Positions 41,360 through 51,264 of a DNA stretch of 64,000 bases are shown piece after piece; the first letter of the stretch is position 1; each line of letters begins with the position of its first letter. The notes under the pieces are model-generated. The model was not told where the DNA came from. It saw only the letters and a program-made list of their open reading frames with translations, and did not search any database. The translations under genes and the position numbers were made by a program. The stretch spans positions 1 through 64,000 of the forward strand of contig NZ_JAIOUQ010000016.1 in NCBI RefSeq assembly GCF_019931065.1, in the 5' to 3' direction. This DNA comes from Methanobacterium spitsbergense (GTDB lineage Archaea > Methanobacteriota > Methanobacteria > Methanobacteriales > Methanobacteriaceae).

Positions 41360-41515
41360 TTTTTCACCATTTTGAAATAAAAATTATTTTTTTATGTAAT
41401 TTGCATATTAACTTTAGTTCAATTTCAAGTAAATAATTATTGAACAGAGATTTAGATTCAGATTAAATCAAAAACTTTGTTAAGTTAACTAAAAAAAATA
41501 AAAGAATAAATTTTT

Positions 41516-41725
41516 TTATTGCATTTCTTTAACTGCTAGTTCAATATCCGATGCATTAACTGTTACTCTTCCTGCATGTTTTGCAAGTTTAACAGCTTGT
41601 CGTGAAATATTTTCACCATATTCCTCTAAATATTTATCTAAAGTAGTTTCTGCACCTTCACTAACTCTAAGTCCGCCTGCATTTTTTATTATTCTTCCTA
41701 TTGGAGCTATTGGTAGTTCACCCAT
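41516..41725 (-). CDS. Archaeal histone (HMf type)
   Basis: 69-aa histone-fold protein that wraps DNA. ELPIAPIGRIIKNAG, the central helix with YLEEYGENISRQAVKLAKHAG and the C-terminal RVTVNASDIELAV are diagnostic. Typical HMfs have Arg and Lys at the same DNA-contact sites (R11, K54-type, T55-type positions in RVTVNAS). The insertion LRVSEGAETTLDKY is within normal variation. ATG 41725 follows AGGTGAT, and a TATA-like TTTAAATA lies about 35 bp upstream. Confidence 0.97.
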   Translation of the reverse strand: MGELPIAPIGRIIKNAGGLRVSEGAETTLDKYLEEYGENISRQAVKLAKHAGRVTVNASDIELAVKEMQ

Positions 41726-41981
41726 ATTATCACCTAATTATAATATAGACCCTATTTTATTTAAATTCACCGAATTAAGGTGTAATTATGTTATAAATCT
41801 TTTTCCAATAAGATATTTCCAAATCATTAATATCAAATATAGATCATTACGAAAAATGCATATATGATTAACAATATCAAGATTAAAAAATTTTTAGAAT
41901 TATAAATAAAAAAGATAAATTTTTGTATAATTCCTTAAAATGATTTTTATGATTAGTTTAAGTTTTTATGGATATTTAAAG
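41726..41981. other. Note on the two flanks of the histone gene
   Basis: The region upstream of the histone start (41726 onward) carries its promoter and the 3' flank of the ABC permease. AT-rich, no gene. Confidence 0.4.
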
Positions 41982-42713
41982 TTATTTCCATTTTGTGAGT
42001 ATTTTATCCCTGCTAAAAGTGGCTTTACTTAGGTAGAATAAAATTACATCAATAACAAGGAGGAATATGGTAATTATAACCAGATTGGTAATGTTTAATG
42101 AGATTGCATTTGTTACAAGCAGGATATAAACTCCCATAAATGGTACAAATAGAAGGAATCCAAGCTGGTTTGCAGTTCTCACATCGTTTACTCTCGAAGA
42201 TATGATAACATTTAATTGAATGCTTAAAATCGATGAGAGAGGGACTGCTAAGAGTAAAATGAATGCCATACTTAAATTAGGGAAAAAAAGATAACCCAGA
42301 GTGTTATATGTGAATAAATCTGAAAGCACCATGAAAATTATGGATGTAGCATATATTACCCCTATTGAGGGTAAGAATGAAGCAATTGTTTTTCCAAATA
42401 AAAGTTCACTATCAGTTGTGGGTGTTGCTAAGAGAGGTTCTAAACTTTCCTCAATCTTCTCACCTAAAATACTGTAGGATGCCAGTGTTGTTGATTGTAT
42501 ATAAACTAAGATAATATAAAAGTATGAAAATGCATTCAGTAAGGTTATGATCTCTGTTGTTGCATTATCAAGACTTGTTAAGGACCTGACAACTAGAGGT
42601 AAACCTATTGAAAGAAGGAGTGGGAGAATTATTAATGTATATAGAATACGTTTTTTCTTACGAAATATGCTGAAGTCTTTGGTTGCGATAACCCATGTTT
42701 TCCAAAGTTTCAT
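41982..42713 (-). CDS. ABC-2 type transporter permease
   Basis: 243-aa membrane subunit with six TM helices. IIGEKIEESLEPLLATPTTDSELLFGKT, read as SILGEKIEES plus LEPLLATPTTD, is the conserved cytoplasmic segment of this permease family. It begins one base after the stop of the ATPase gene, with the ribosome-binding site GAGGGGAG inside the end of that gene. The pair forms an exporter; substrate unknown. Confidence 0.92.
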   Translation of the reverse strand: MKLWKTWVIATKDFSIFRKKKRILYTLIILPLLLSIGLPLVVRSLTSLDNATTEIITLLNAFSYFYIILVYIQSTTLASYSILGEKIEESLEPLLATPTTDSELLFGKTIASFLPSIGVIYATSIIFMVLSDLFTYNTLGYLFFPNLSMAFILLLAVPLSSILSIQLNVIISSRVNDVRTANQLGFLLFVPFMGVYILLVTNAISLNITNLVIITIFLLVIDVILFYLSKATFSRDKILTKWK

Positions 42714-42714
42714 C

Positions 42715-43632
42715 TTAATCTCCCCTCACAATTTTCAGATAAGCTTCTTCTAAGGATGGACTGAGCCGATTAACATATTGAACCTGTCCACCGGCATTTA
42801 ATATAGCATCTACTATGATTGGATTCTCTTTTTCAGGATCCCCTACATCAATGGTTAATTTATTATTATCGTGTACCATATTTCCTATTGATAAATTATT
42901 TATTGCTTCCAATATTTTGTCATTAACTTCTTTTAACTGAATTACGGTTTTATTACCCCAGATAGATCCTTCTAATTCTTCAGGAGAACCTATTGCCATT
43001 AATTTAGTGTTAAATATTCCAATTTTATCACAGATTCTCTGAGCTTCATCGAGATTATGTGTATTTAAAAAAATGGTCTTTTTTTCCTTCTTCAAATCTA
43101 GTATGAAATCTCTTACAATTTTTGATGATTCAGGGTCTAAATTTGCTGTTGGTTCGTCTAAGAACAAAATTTCAGGGTCATGAATAAGTGCTCGTGCAAT
43201 AGTTAGTTTTTGTTTCATTCCCTTAGAAAAGGTTCCAACAGTTACATCTCTTTTATTCCAAAGTCCTAACAATTTAAGAAAATGTTTAATATTTTCCTTC
43301 CTTTGAGTTTCCGAACATTCATAGAGTTTTCCATAAAAATCTAAGTTTTTATAAGCTGTTAAATCATCATAAAGACCAACATTTTCAGGAAGCAAACCAA
43401 TGATCTTCCTGATTTTCAAGGAATCAGCTTCATCACTAACATCATAACCTGCTATTCTAGCTTCTCCACTTGTCTTTGATATGAGGCAACTAAGCATTCT
43501 CATTGTGGTGGTTTTTCCGGCACCATTTGGCCCCAGAAAACCGAAAACCTCTCCTTCATTGATATGGAATGTGAGATTATCTACTGCTGTTAAATCACCA
43601 AATTTCCTTGTAAGATTCTCTACATCGATCAA
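42715..43632 (-). CDS. ABC transporter ATP-binding protein
   Basis: 305 aa. Walker A GPNGAGKTTT near residue 35, signature FSKGMKQKL, Walker B ILFLDEPTANLDP, H-loop NTHNLDEA, and the extra C-terminal domain seen in exporters that pair with ABC-2 permeases. Start TTG 43632 follows AAAGGGTTGATG. It is coupled to the permease at 41982-42713. Confidence 0.95.
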   Translation of the reverse strand: MIDVENLTRKFGDLTAVDNLTFHINEGEVFGFLGPNGAGKTTTMRMLSCLISKTSGEARIAGYDVSDEADSLKIRKIIGLLPENVGLYDDLTAYKNLDFYGKLYECSETQRKENIKHFLKLLGLWNKRDVTVGTFSKGMKQKLTIARALIHDPEILFLDEPTANLDPESSKIVRDFILDLKKEKKTIFLNTHNLDEAQRICDKIGIFNTKLMAIGSPEELEGSIWGNKTVIQLKEVNDKILEAINNLSIGNMVHDNNKLTIDVGDPEKENPIIVDAILNAGGQVQYVNRLSPSLEEAYLKIVRGD

Positions 43633-43708
43633 ATTTCATCAACCCTTTCTGATGTTATAACTTCTGAATTATCAGTATTATCCTTTAACATGTTATGTAA
43701 AGCTTGTT

Positions 43709-45364
43709 TTATAACGCATCAACACAATTTGTAAGTAATTTTTTTAATTTGGACTTGTTTGAAGGCCATAAAATATATAACGTACTAATTAATTTTAAAA
43801 ACGTTGATGGTTGGGGTATTTCCAATTTATCACGCATTTCTTCTGTTGCTGGAAGTCCTGCTAATTTAAGTCTGTTTAGTATTGGGTCAGCATAGCCTGT
43901 TGATTCTGCAAAACCTCTGCCAAGTGAATTTCCTTCATTGTCCTTTAAGTATACAGCACCTTCAGAATAATGCAATCCATTTCCAAAAAATCCTGATTGG
44001 CCTCCACTTACAATTGGAATCATAACAAAATTTCGAATTTCTTCGGGGATATCCTCACCAAAGTTAAATTCCCATTTTTGAGGGTACCATGTGTTTGTTG
44101 GAGGATATAAATCTGGATCTTGTGATTTCACACTTCTAATCCATTCAGTTATTTTTATTTGCCCTTTAATCTTTTTAGAGTTGTTATTTTCATCTATATA
44201 TTTTCCTGAAACTTCAGCTTCCATTATTTTTGGAGGATTAGGTCCTGTTTGATTAAGAAATTGTAGCATATCATGTGAATGTACAGATGCCATTGTCAAC
44301 TCCCTATTACCTTTAAATTGAGCCATAAACCAGTCCCATCCACCTGCAGCCTTTTCATTCATATTATTAGCAGCTCTCAAAACTTTTACTCGAGGATTAC
44401 CTGCAGGAATCATTCCATTACACCATTGATGGTCGTACCAGAATTTACCACTTTTCAACGCAATTTCTTCTTCATTGATTCTTAGCGTACTTTTATCTGG
44501 ATCAACTCTAAGATTTGGTACGGAATAGTATAATGTTCCAACTCCACCACAGCATGGATCGCATCCATCTTTGCCCTGAAGTAAATATTCCTTAGTTTGT
44601 GTGAGTGTGATATCCACCTCAATTTCTGATGGTGAATCTGGATCTAAATCCACACCCCACCCTTTAATTTGCATAGGAAAAGTACGGTCTTCACTTAAAG
44701 ATCTTATTTTATTCTTTCCAAAAGTATAATCAAAGGGATTGTTTTTGAAATCCACAAGTCCAGTTGTACCTGCAATTAATATGGGTTTGGAACGGTAATG
44801 TTCTCCGCCAGCTTCACTTACAGCTAGATGTAATTCAATAATCTGATTTTCAATGTCAGAAAGCCCAAAATGTTTAGCTATTTCTGGTGGTAGAAGTGCA
44901 TATTGCCAGAACATGAATTGTACACCATATTCTTTTCCATTATCCCCCATACAACTTCCAACAATAAAATGCCATCCTAGTTGATAATCCCATTGTGGAG
45001 CATCATCTTGTGGAAGTTTAAAATCTGCCTTCCCCGGTATGGCTTTATAACCTTTAGAACTGTCCATTCCAAGAAAAAAGGTCATGGCATATGCCTGATG
45101 TGGTGAAAGGGATGAAGAATGTTTAATTAAAGTCTCATAGACATTTTTGTAATTTGGTGTGAATGAATCAGGATTATTTATCTTTTCCCTTAAAAGATAC
45201 TGCATTCTAACTCCAAAATTCTCATTGCTATTTTTTTCAGATTCAAATCCTTTGAAAAGTTCATCAGAAATCTCTTCATTATTGAATTCTAGCATCCATA
45301 ATGCTTTAGCAATATTATCCTTAGTTTCTTCATCCAGCTTATCCAATAAACCTTGGTCACCCAT
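43709..45364 (-). CDS. AttH/CrtC-like (lipocalin-like) protein
   Basis: 551 aa. The region from about residue 125 to 480 matches the AttH/hydroxyneurosporene synthase-like fold: GWHFIVGSCMG, the central FWYDHQW (the SWMDHEW motif of the family), GWDWFMAQFKGNRELT and the closing GRGFAESTGY. Bacterial relatives include carotenoid 1,2-hydratase and surface proteins of unknown activity. No signal peptide is present. An N-terminal helical region of about 120 residues and a basic C-terminal tail are extra. Cys cluster CDPCCGG near residue 270. GGAG precedes ATG 45364. The substrate is not evident. Confidence 0.75.
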   Translation of the reverse strand: MGDQGLLDKLDEETKDNIAKALWMLEFNNEEISDELFKGFESEKNSNENFGVRMQYLLREKINNPDSFTPNYKNVYETLIKHSSSLSPHQAYAMTFFLGMDSSKGYKAIPGKADFKLPQDDAPQWDYQLGWHFIVGSCMGDNGKEYGVQFMFWQYALLPPEIAKHFGLSDIENQIIELHLAVSEAGGEHYRSKPILIAGTTGLVDFKNNPFDYTFGKNKIRSLSEDRTFPMQIKGWGVDLDPDSPSEIEVDITLTQTKEYLLQGKDGCDPCCGGVGTLYYSVPNLRVDPDKSTLRINEEEIALKSGKFWYDHQWCNGMIPAGNPRVKVLRAANNMNEKAAGGWDWFMAQFKGNRELTMASVHSHDMLQFLNQTGPNPPKIMEAEVSGKYIDENNNSKKIKGQIKITEWIRSVKSQDPDLYPPTNTWYPQKWEFNFGEDIPEEIRNFVMIPIVSGGQSGFFGNGLHYSEGAVYLKDNEGNSLGRGFAESTGYADPILNRLKLAGLPATEEMRDKLEIPQPSTFLKLISTLYILWPSNKSKLKKLLTNCVDAL

Positions 45365-45883
45365 ATTAATTCTCCATTATCATTACTAGTTTTAACTATT
45401 TTAAGCACAATCTGTTAAGTTTCATATAATCAATAGCTTTATTAAATATTCTAGAAGATTATCATGAAAAATACACGATAATTCATTTTTATCAATAGTA
45501 TGGGTATTTTTAGATTGTATAATATTAAACTTTTCTGATAATTTCTTTTCTTCAATTTTTAATAGAATTTATGGTATTAAATATAAAAAACTTTGATTAA
45601 ATATGCCAAAAACTAAAAATAACCCTCATTTCATATTCTTTTTGTCAATAATATCTGCAGAATATACAACACCATTTTCAAGTGATTAATCCTAAATTTT
45701 GTAGTATATTTAGAGGAATGCTTATTGAACATCTTGTGATCCTCAAATCTATGTAAATTGAAAGGCATTCCTTCTTCGACAATTTTAAAAATCTTACAAT
45801 CAACTTTCAACCAAATTAATGGATAATTTTATTTAGAAATTCTATTTTACAAAATATATTAGATTTACTAAGTTTGTAGATGA
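45365..45883. other. AT-rich intergenic region
   Basis: About 520 bp with the promoter of the AttH-like gene at its left and nothing else recognisable. Confidence 0.4.
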
Positions 45884-46102
45884 AACAATAAAAAATCCAA
45901 ATTTTGTATTACATCGGATGGTAACTGTGGAAATCAAATATTTAGAACATTGGCACTGATATGTGGAGTTAAAAGTTTTGGTGCAGTAACCTTTGGAATG
46001 GATGAAATATACATTGACACATCACGATCCCAATCAATAGCAGGATATATTAGAGCTTTAAACTTTGCAAATTATCTTGCAGAACAAAAGAAGATAAGTT
46101 AA
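45884..46102 (+). pseudogene. C-terminal fragment of an unidentified oxidoreductase-like gene
   Basis: A 72-codon open frame with no start, reading DGNCGNQIFRTLALICGV, FGAVTFGMDEIYIDTSRSQ and IAGYIRALNFANYLAEQKK to a stop at 46102. It has the look of a conserved enzyme C-terminus, perhaps of the NADPH-dependent FMN reductase/flavodoxin class, but I cannot confirm the family. Everything upstream is missing. Confidence 0.45.
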
Positions 46103-46266
46103 TCATAAAGAATTTATTTTTTTCTAATTAGAGGTAGTCTCATAATTTTTCTTGTTAAAATCTACCTATATATCATCAAACTATATTGTTATAATAGTTT
46201 TTAAAAGAATTATTTTATATGGGAATTCCTTAGAATATAACTTTATAGAATTTAATCAAATATTTA

Positions 46267-46482
46267 TCAAATAAATGCTTGATCATTACTCCTCATAGAA
46301 GCTAATCTGCTAGTAGTCATTGTTTTAGCAAATAGAAGATCTCTATCTTCGTATTGAGATTCCTCTATTTTTGTTTCAATTTGGTTTAAAAGGTTTTCTA
46401 ATTCTTCTGGTTTACATCTATTTACTTGGTTTAAGATTTCTTTCGAATTCAGTTCATTTTCAGTGGATTTTCTAAATATCAT
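46267..46482 (-). CDS. Small coiled-coil protein, paralogue C
   Basis: 71 aa starting MIFRKSTENE, with KPEELENLLNQIETKIEES and AKTMTTSRLASMRSN. Homologous along its length to the protein at 28694-28909. GGGGAG followed by TGTTCATT precedes the ATG, the same leader as at 29048. Function unknown; three copies within 18 kb suggest a small lineage-specific family. Confidence 0.65.
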   Translation of the reverse strand: MIFRKSTENELNSKEILNQVNRCKPEELENLLNQIETKIEESQYEDRDLLFAKTMTTSRLASMRSNDQAFI

Positions 46483-47092
46483 TAATGAACACTCCCCAAT
46501 ATCCCAAATTATTTTTATTTAATATTATTCAAAAATACATAGACCCCAATTACTAAGCTTCAATTGTTTAATTAAATAAGGTATACTCATGGATTTAGTA
46601 GTGTACTAACCCAATCACACTATATTATTTGTCAACTTAAATATATAAATTTATTTAAAGTAATGGGAGTTTTTTAATCGATTAATAATTTTTCTTACAT
46701 TTTGAGAAGGATAAATTTTAGACCTACATTTTTTTAAATGGCTTAAACCTATCATTCAATGAGTTAGGTTTTTTTTGAATAGATGAGTTTTAGTAATTCA
46801 AATTGCATTTCTGTTTAGCTAAAAGATGAATTCTGTAGCGGATGGATGGATTTTATTCCATATAAACGTATATAATCAGTTTTTCATAAAAGTAGATAAT
46901 AAATTTCTTATTTTATGAGAATTTCATATTAATAACTATTTTTGTGATTATAAAAAGGATATTTTATTAAAAAGTAGATTAAATTTTTTTTTAAAAATTC
47001 ACATTAATTAAAACCAACAATCAAATTATTATCCCTAAAAGTTATTCTATCGAATTAATATTTAAAAATTGAAAAATAATAAGGAAATTTAG
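46483..47092. other. AT-rich intergenic region
   Basis: 610 bp, no gene. A short palindrome-like AGTGTACT (about 46601-46608) is followed by AACCCAATCAC, similar to the AGTGTACTAAC at 49584. No other structure. Confidence 0.35.
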
Positions 47093-47380
47093 TTATTTTT
47101 TACCAGTCAGTTCTTCAACTTCTTTTTTTCCCTTTTCTAACTCGACAGCTTGTTCTTTATCTATTCTTAAGAGCATGGTTTGAAATTCGCCTACATGAGT
47201 TTTTTCTTCTTCAGCAATATCTTGTAGAACTGCCTTTAAATCCTCATTATCTGTCATGTTTGCAAATTCTTCATAAAGATTTATTGCATCAAGTTCACCA
47301 ATTATGGCTGCTCGAAGTATTTCCTTGTCTAAATCTTCTTGTTTTATTCTTCCTAAATCTATTGGTATTTTCGAAAGCAT
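47093..47380 (-). CDS. Ferritin-like (rubrerythrin-domain) protein
   Basis: 95-aa two-helix ferritin-like protein. Diiron ligands are visible as GELDAINLYEEF and EEEKTHVGEF (Glu, then ExxH), as in half-ferritins that dimerise to build the diiron site, including encapsulated ferritins. No encapsulin gene is nearby. The role is probably iron or peroxide handling in the cytoplasm. GAGGTAA precedes the ATG. Confidence 0.82.
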   Translation of the reverse strand: MLSKIPIDLGRIKQEDLDKEILRAAIIGELDAINLYEEFANMTDNEDLKAVLQDIAEEEKTHVGEFQTMLLRIDKEQAVELEKGKKEVEELTGKK

Positions 47381-47521
47381 AAAATTACCTCGATTATATT
47401 ATGTGTTGCAGTTTAATTATAATTTTCGAATGAAATGAATAATAATTTGACAATAAGGATCTGCTTGACCAATAATTTTAAGATTGTAAATAATCATAAA
47501 TATATTAAATGGAGTTAAATA

Positions 47522-47869
47522 ATGTCAGAAAATAAAAAATATCAAATATTTAAAACAATATCACCATTAGATGCCCTTAAATTAATTAAAAAACATCAAA
47601 ATGATCAAAACCTTATAATTTTGGATGTTAGAACTCCATGGGAATTTTCTGATGATCATATTGAAGGTGCAATTAATCTGGATTATACTGATCCAGATTT
47701 CAATGAACAGATCAAAAAGTTAGACAAAGAAAAATATTATCTTATTTACTGTAAATCCGGACGCAGAAGTATTAATGTATGTGAAATACTAAAAAAATTA
47801 GGATTTACACATGTTTACAATATTAAAGATGGTTTTAAAGGTTGGAAATCTGAGATGTTTAAAATCTAG
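47522..47869 (+). CDS. Rhodanese-domain protein
   Basis: 115-aa single rhodanese domain. NLIILDVRTPWEFSDDHIEG and the active loop YCKSGRRS with the catalytic Cys are intact, so sulphur transfer through a persulphide is possible. GGAG precedes ATG 47522. It is divergent from the ferritin-like gene, and both fit a redox/sulphur stress context. Confidence 0.93.
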   Translation: MSENKKYQIFKTISPLDALKLIKKHQNDQNLIILDVRTPWEFSDDHIEGAINLDYTDPDFNEQIKKLDKEKYYLIYCKSGRRSINVCEILKKLGFTHVYNIKDGFKGWKSEMFKI

Positions 47870-48023
47870 ATTGTTATTGATAATTTTTGTCTAAGATTAT
47901 TACGTTGATTTGGATATAAAAAAATACATATTATATTCTATGCATTTAATAAAATTGATAAATATTCTATATACTTGTTCTAAATTAAAATTTCTAATAT
48001 TTAGATAGATAATTGATATTCAA

Positions 48024-49394
48024 CTATCCAATCATGGTTTTAAGCTGCTGTTTTTTACTCTTAAGTCCCAATGCAAGTATTGTCATTAATATTGCTACAA
48101 ATCCAATTGCAATATAAGCAAGTTGATAACCATTAACTGCTCCAGCATAAGATCCAATAACTGCCCCTATAAGAGCACCACCCATAAGCTGGCCAAAGCT
48201 TGTAATGATGTTAATTAGGGCTTGGCCAGATGCTCTTTCTTTTGGTGGACTTTCTATCAGCATAATATAACGTGGTGGAGATCCTATGGCTGTGCTCATA
48301 CCCACACCGACCAGAATACCCGCAAATATAAATAAATAAAAAGATTTAGAAAAGAATCCCATTATAAACAATCCTATCACTATACAAAATGCCCCTGTAA
48401 CCATTATATTTCTTGAACCAAATTTATCTAGAAGCTTTCCAATTACAGGAGCCCCCAATGCCATGGTCAAGACTATTGGCATTAACATTAAACTTGCAGT
48501 AGTTGTACTAAATGATAGCGCAGCAATTACAAATGCAGGAACAAATACAGTAGATGCTTGAACCAAGCCTGTTCCAATTGAAATACTGCTTACAAGTTTA
48601 ACTTCAAGACTTTTGAAAAGATTAACTTGTATCAATGGATCTTTGGCTCTTTTCTCAACAAACCATAATATTGGAAGCAATATACCGCTAAGAACAATGT
48701 ACGGCCAGACATTTAATGATGAAACACTTGAAATAAAATTGTTGGTCTCTATTTGATTTAAACCATAAGCTAAAGCAATCACCATAAACCCCAATACTGT
48801 AAGTCCCGCCCAATCAAATCTTATTTTACCATTTTTTTGAGATTTAGGCAGTATATACAAGCTTCCAATTAAAACCATTCCTGCTATGGGTAAATTTATT
48901 ATAAAAAGTAATTGCCAACTATAATTAAGTAGAAGACCTCCCAGTATTGGACCCAGTACACTGGAAAGACCCCAAACGGAACTCAATATTCCAAGTGCCC
49001 CACCACGTTTGTCAGGAGGAAAAATGTCCCCAATAAATGCATTTGCAACTGGAAATATTCCCCCAGCACCAATACCCTGAATAGCCCTTCCTAATAGTAG
49101 CATATCATATGAAAAAGATGTTATTGTGATTAATGAACCCAAAGCAAAAAGGAAGATATCTAAAATATATATTGATTTACGTCCGTAGATATCTGATAGT
49201 TTAGCCATTAATGGCGTGCCTATCATAAAAAATAGGATATATATTGTGAAGACCCACGATAAAACTCTTTCATTTACAAGAAAATATGTTTGAATTGAAG
49301 GCAGTGCTGGCCCGACAATCCCAATATCCAGTGAGCCCATAAAAACACCTACAAACAGTAAAAACAATATTTGATTGTTTCCATTAAGATGCAT
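48024..49394 (-). CDS. MFS transporter, DHA2-like drug exporter
   Basis: 456 aa, about 14 TM helices. MGSLDIGIVGPALPSIQ is TM1 of DHA2 exporters; AKLSDIYGRKSIY is the TM2-3 MFS motif; GILSSVWGLSSVLGPILGG is motif C of antiporters. It belongs to the same broad group as the 11010-12446 transporter but is not a close copy. No ribosome-binding site is seen before ATG 49394. The radical SAM gene is divergent, with phased repeat block A between them. Confidence 0.92.
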   Translation of the reverse strand: MHLNGNNQILFLLFVGVFMGSLDIGIVGPALPSIQTYFLVNERVLSWVFTIYILFFMIGTPLMAKLSDIYGRKSIYILDIFLFALGSLITITSFSYDMLLLGRAIQGIGAGGIFPVANAFIGDIFPPDKRGGALGILSSVWGLSSVLGPILGGLLLNYSWQLLFIINLPIAGMVLIGSLYILPKSQKNGKIRFDWAGLTVLGFMVIALAYGLNQIETNNFISSVSSLNVWPYIVLSGILLPILWFVEKRAKDPLIQVNLFKSLEVKLVSSISIGTGLVQASTVFVPAFVIAALSFSTTTASLMLMPIVLTMALGAPVIGKLLDKFGSRNIMVTGAFCIVIGLFIMGFFSKSFYLFIFAGILVGVGMSTAIGSPPRYIMLIESPPKERASGQALINIITSFGQLMGGALIGAVIGSYAGAVNGYQLAYIAIGFVAILMTILALGLKSKKQQLKTMIG

Positions 49395-49584
49395 AGAAAC
49401 AATTTCTATCTTTTTATGATTTAAAGGTTTGTCCCATTAAAAATTACTTGTTTTAAATATAGGGATATTGAAAAAAGTAGTAATAATTTTTCAAGAGTTT
49501 TAAATTAAAGATGTAAATTTTTAGAAAATATGATTAATACAAATCTTTTGTTTAGTAATTAATCCCAAAAATTTATTTATTATA

Positions 49585-49612
49585 GTGTACTAACATGTAA
49601 TAAGATGTATTA
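49585..49612 (+). promoter_or_regulatory. 10-bp-phased direct repeat, block A
   Basis: Three units GTGTACTA, ATGTAATA and ATGTATTA at 49585, 49595 and 49605, separated by AC and AG. The block ends 72 bp before the radical SAM start codon at 49685, a position suited to an operator or upstream activator site. Confidence 0.5.
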
Positions 49613-49684
49613 GAATGATATATTTTTTAGTTTGTTTTTTTTATTAAAATTTTTAGTAAATAAGATCTGTGAAGAGGTATTACA

Positions 49685-51214
49685 ATGGAAAGTCAAGTAA
49701 CAAAAAACGAGACTGGTATTGATAATTTAGATGTTGGAGATATGATTAAATCATTTAAGGGAGTTACTAATAATCCTTTATCTAAATTTATAATAAATAG
49801 AACGTTTGATTATTGTGAGAAAGATAAAGCAGATAGACTGGAAGTTGGATTAGATTTATTATTCAATAATAGGGAGAATGCATGTATTAGATGTACAATA
49901 TTATCTAAGATACTTTCAGTACTTATAAAAAAAGGTATGACAAGCTTTGGAGTAAATGAAGATGAATTAAACGAAGTTATGAAAGATCCCCATTGGGTTC
50001 GAGGATTAAGCAGTGTTGTAAAGGGAATAGGTAAATTTGGTGTGCAAAAACCATTCGTACCCGGTGCTCCATTTCAAGTGGTTTGGAATATAACTCGTGC
50101 TTGTAACATGAAATGTGTTCATTGCTATGAAAATGCTGGAAGAAAAGATGTAGATGAACTTAATCGTGATGAGATAAATCAGGGTCTTGAAATTAATTCC
50201 AAAGCGGGTGTAACATCTGTTGCATTTTCAGGAGGAGAACCCACCATAAATCCACATATAACAACATATATTAAAAATGCAAATGAACTAGGAATGTATC
50301 CTGCAATTGCTACTAATGGTTATAGGCTTTCAAAGGAATATGTTTGTAATAAATTTGCTGATGCAGGTCTAGAATTTGTTCAAATAAGTATTGATGGCCT
50401 CAATCCAGAGACACATGATTCATTCAGGGGTGTTGAAGGATCCTGGGAAAAAGCAATTCAAGCCATAGAAAATTGTGTGGAGAGAGATTTCTTTGTTGAA
50501 GTTGCAACAACTGTAACAACTCATAACATTGAAGAAATTCCAAAAATAATAAATTATGTTAAGGACCTAGGTGTGCATTGGTTAATGTTATACAACTTTA
50601 TACCAACTGGAAGTGGAAGTGATATTAGTGAAATGGATATATCACCACAAAACAGACTTAATTTGTTAGAAACAGCATATGATGAAAATATGATTGGAGA
50701 TATGCAGGTACTTTCAACTGCCCCACAATTTGCTCCAGTTGCAGAATCTTTACAATCAAAATCTTCTTTAATACCCACCCATTTCTATAATCCCGAGTAT
50801 GATAACCCTCAAGTAATGCAACTAGCAGATTTTGTTGGTGGTTGTGGAGCTGGAAGATTTTACATGAGCATAGAACCTAATGGAGATATTTATCCATGTG
50901 TATTTTTCCCACATGATGAAGAGTTGAAACTTGGAAATTTACTGGAAGATAATTTTGAAGAGGTCTGGAAGAATAATCCTCTTTTAAAGACCCTGCGAAA
51001 TAAAAATTTATTAGATGACCATTGTGGAAGTTGTGAATCAAAAAATATCTGTGGTGGATGTAGGGCACGAGCATACACCTACTTTGGTGATGTAAAGGCT
51101 CCAGATCCAGGATGTATACGAAACCAGAATAAATGGAACGAACTGAAAATGAAAATTCCAGAATTCCAAGAAATCCAAAATGGTAATATTTTAATAAATT
51201 TAACAAGCCAATAA
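49685..51214 (+). CDS. Radical SAM/SPASM-domain enzyme
   Basis: 509 aa. The radical SAM cluster motif is [13 protein letters not shown] (CxxxCxxC) near residue 141, followed by the SAM-binding GGEP. A C-terminal SPASM region carries [18 protein letters not shown] and a final Cys in DPGC, enough for one or two extra 4Fe-4S clusters. An N-terminal domain of about 125 residues with a CIRC pair precedes the barrel. Such enzymes modify peptides or tetrapyrroles (AhbC/AhbD type in methanogens); no precursor peptide gene is obvious nearby, so the substrate is open. ATG 49685 follows GAAGAGGT. Confidence 0.9.
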   Translation: MESQVTKNETGIDNLDVGDMIKSFKGVTNNPLSKFIINRTFDYCEKDKADRLEVGLDLLFNNRENACIRCTILSKILSVLIKKGMTSFGVNEDELNEVMKDPHWVRGLSSVVKGIGKFGVQKPFVPGAPFQVVWNITRACNMKCVHCYENAGRKDVDELNRDEINQGLEINSKAGVTSVAFSGGEPTINPHITTYIKNANELGMYPAIATNGYRLSKEYVCNKFADAGLEFVQISIDGLNPETHDSFRGVEGSWEKAIQAIENCVERDFFVEVATTVTTHNIEEIPKIINYVKDLGVHWLMLYNFIPTGSGSDISEMDISPQNRLNLLETAYDENMIGDMQVLSTAPQFAPVAESLQSKSSLIPTHFYNPEYDNPQVMQLADFVGGCGAGRFYMSIEPNGDIYPCVFFPHDEELKLGNLLEDNFEEVWKNNPLLKTLRNKNLLDDHCGSCESKNICGGCRARAYTYFGDVKAPDPGCIRNQNKWNELKMKIPEFQEIQNGNILINLTSQ

Positions 51215-51264
51215 ATCCTGAATTTGGCTTTAAATTGATCTAAGTGAATTTATATGTATGGAGA

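Noticed and set aside
47093..47380. Encapsulin nanocompartment cargo system
   Set aside because: The ferritin-like protein resembles encapsulated ferritins, but no encapsulin shell gene lies nearby and no targeting peptide is evident.
49685..51214. RiPP biosynthesis cluster around the radical SAM/SPASM enzyme
   Set aside because: No short Cys-rich or repeat-containing precursor ORF with a good ribosome-binding site is found next to it; the downstream genes are on the other strand.
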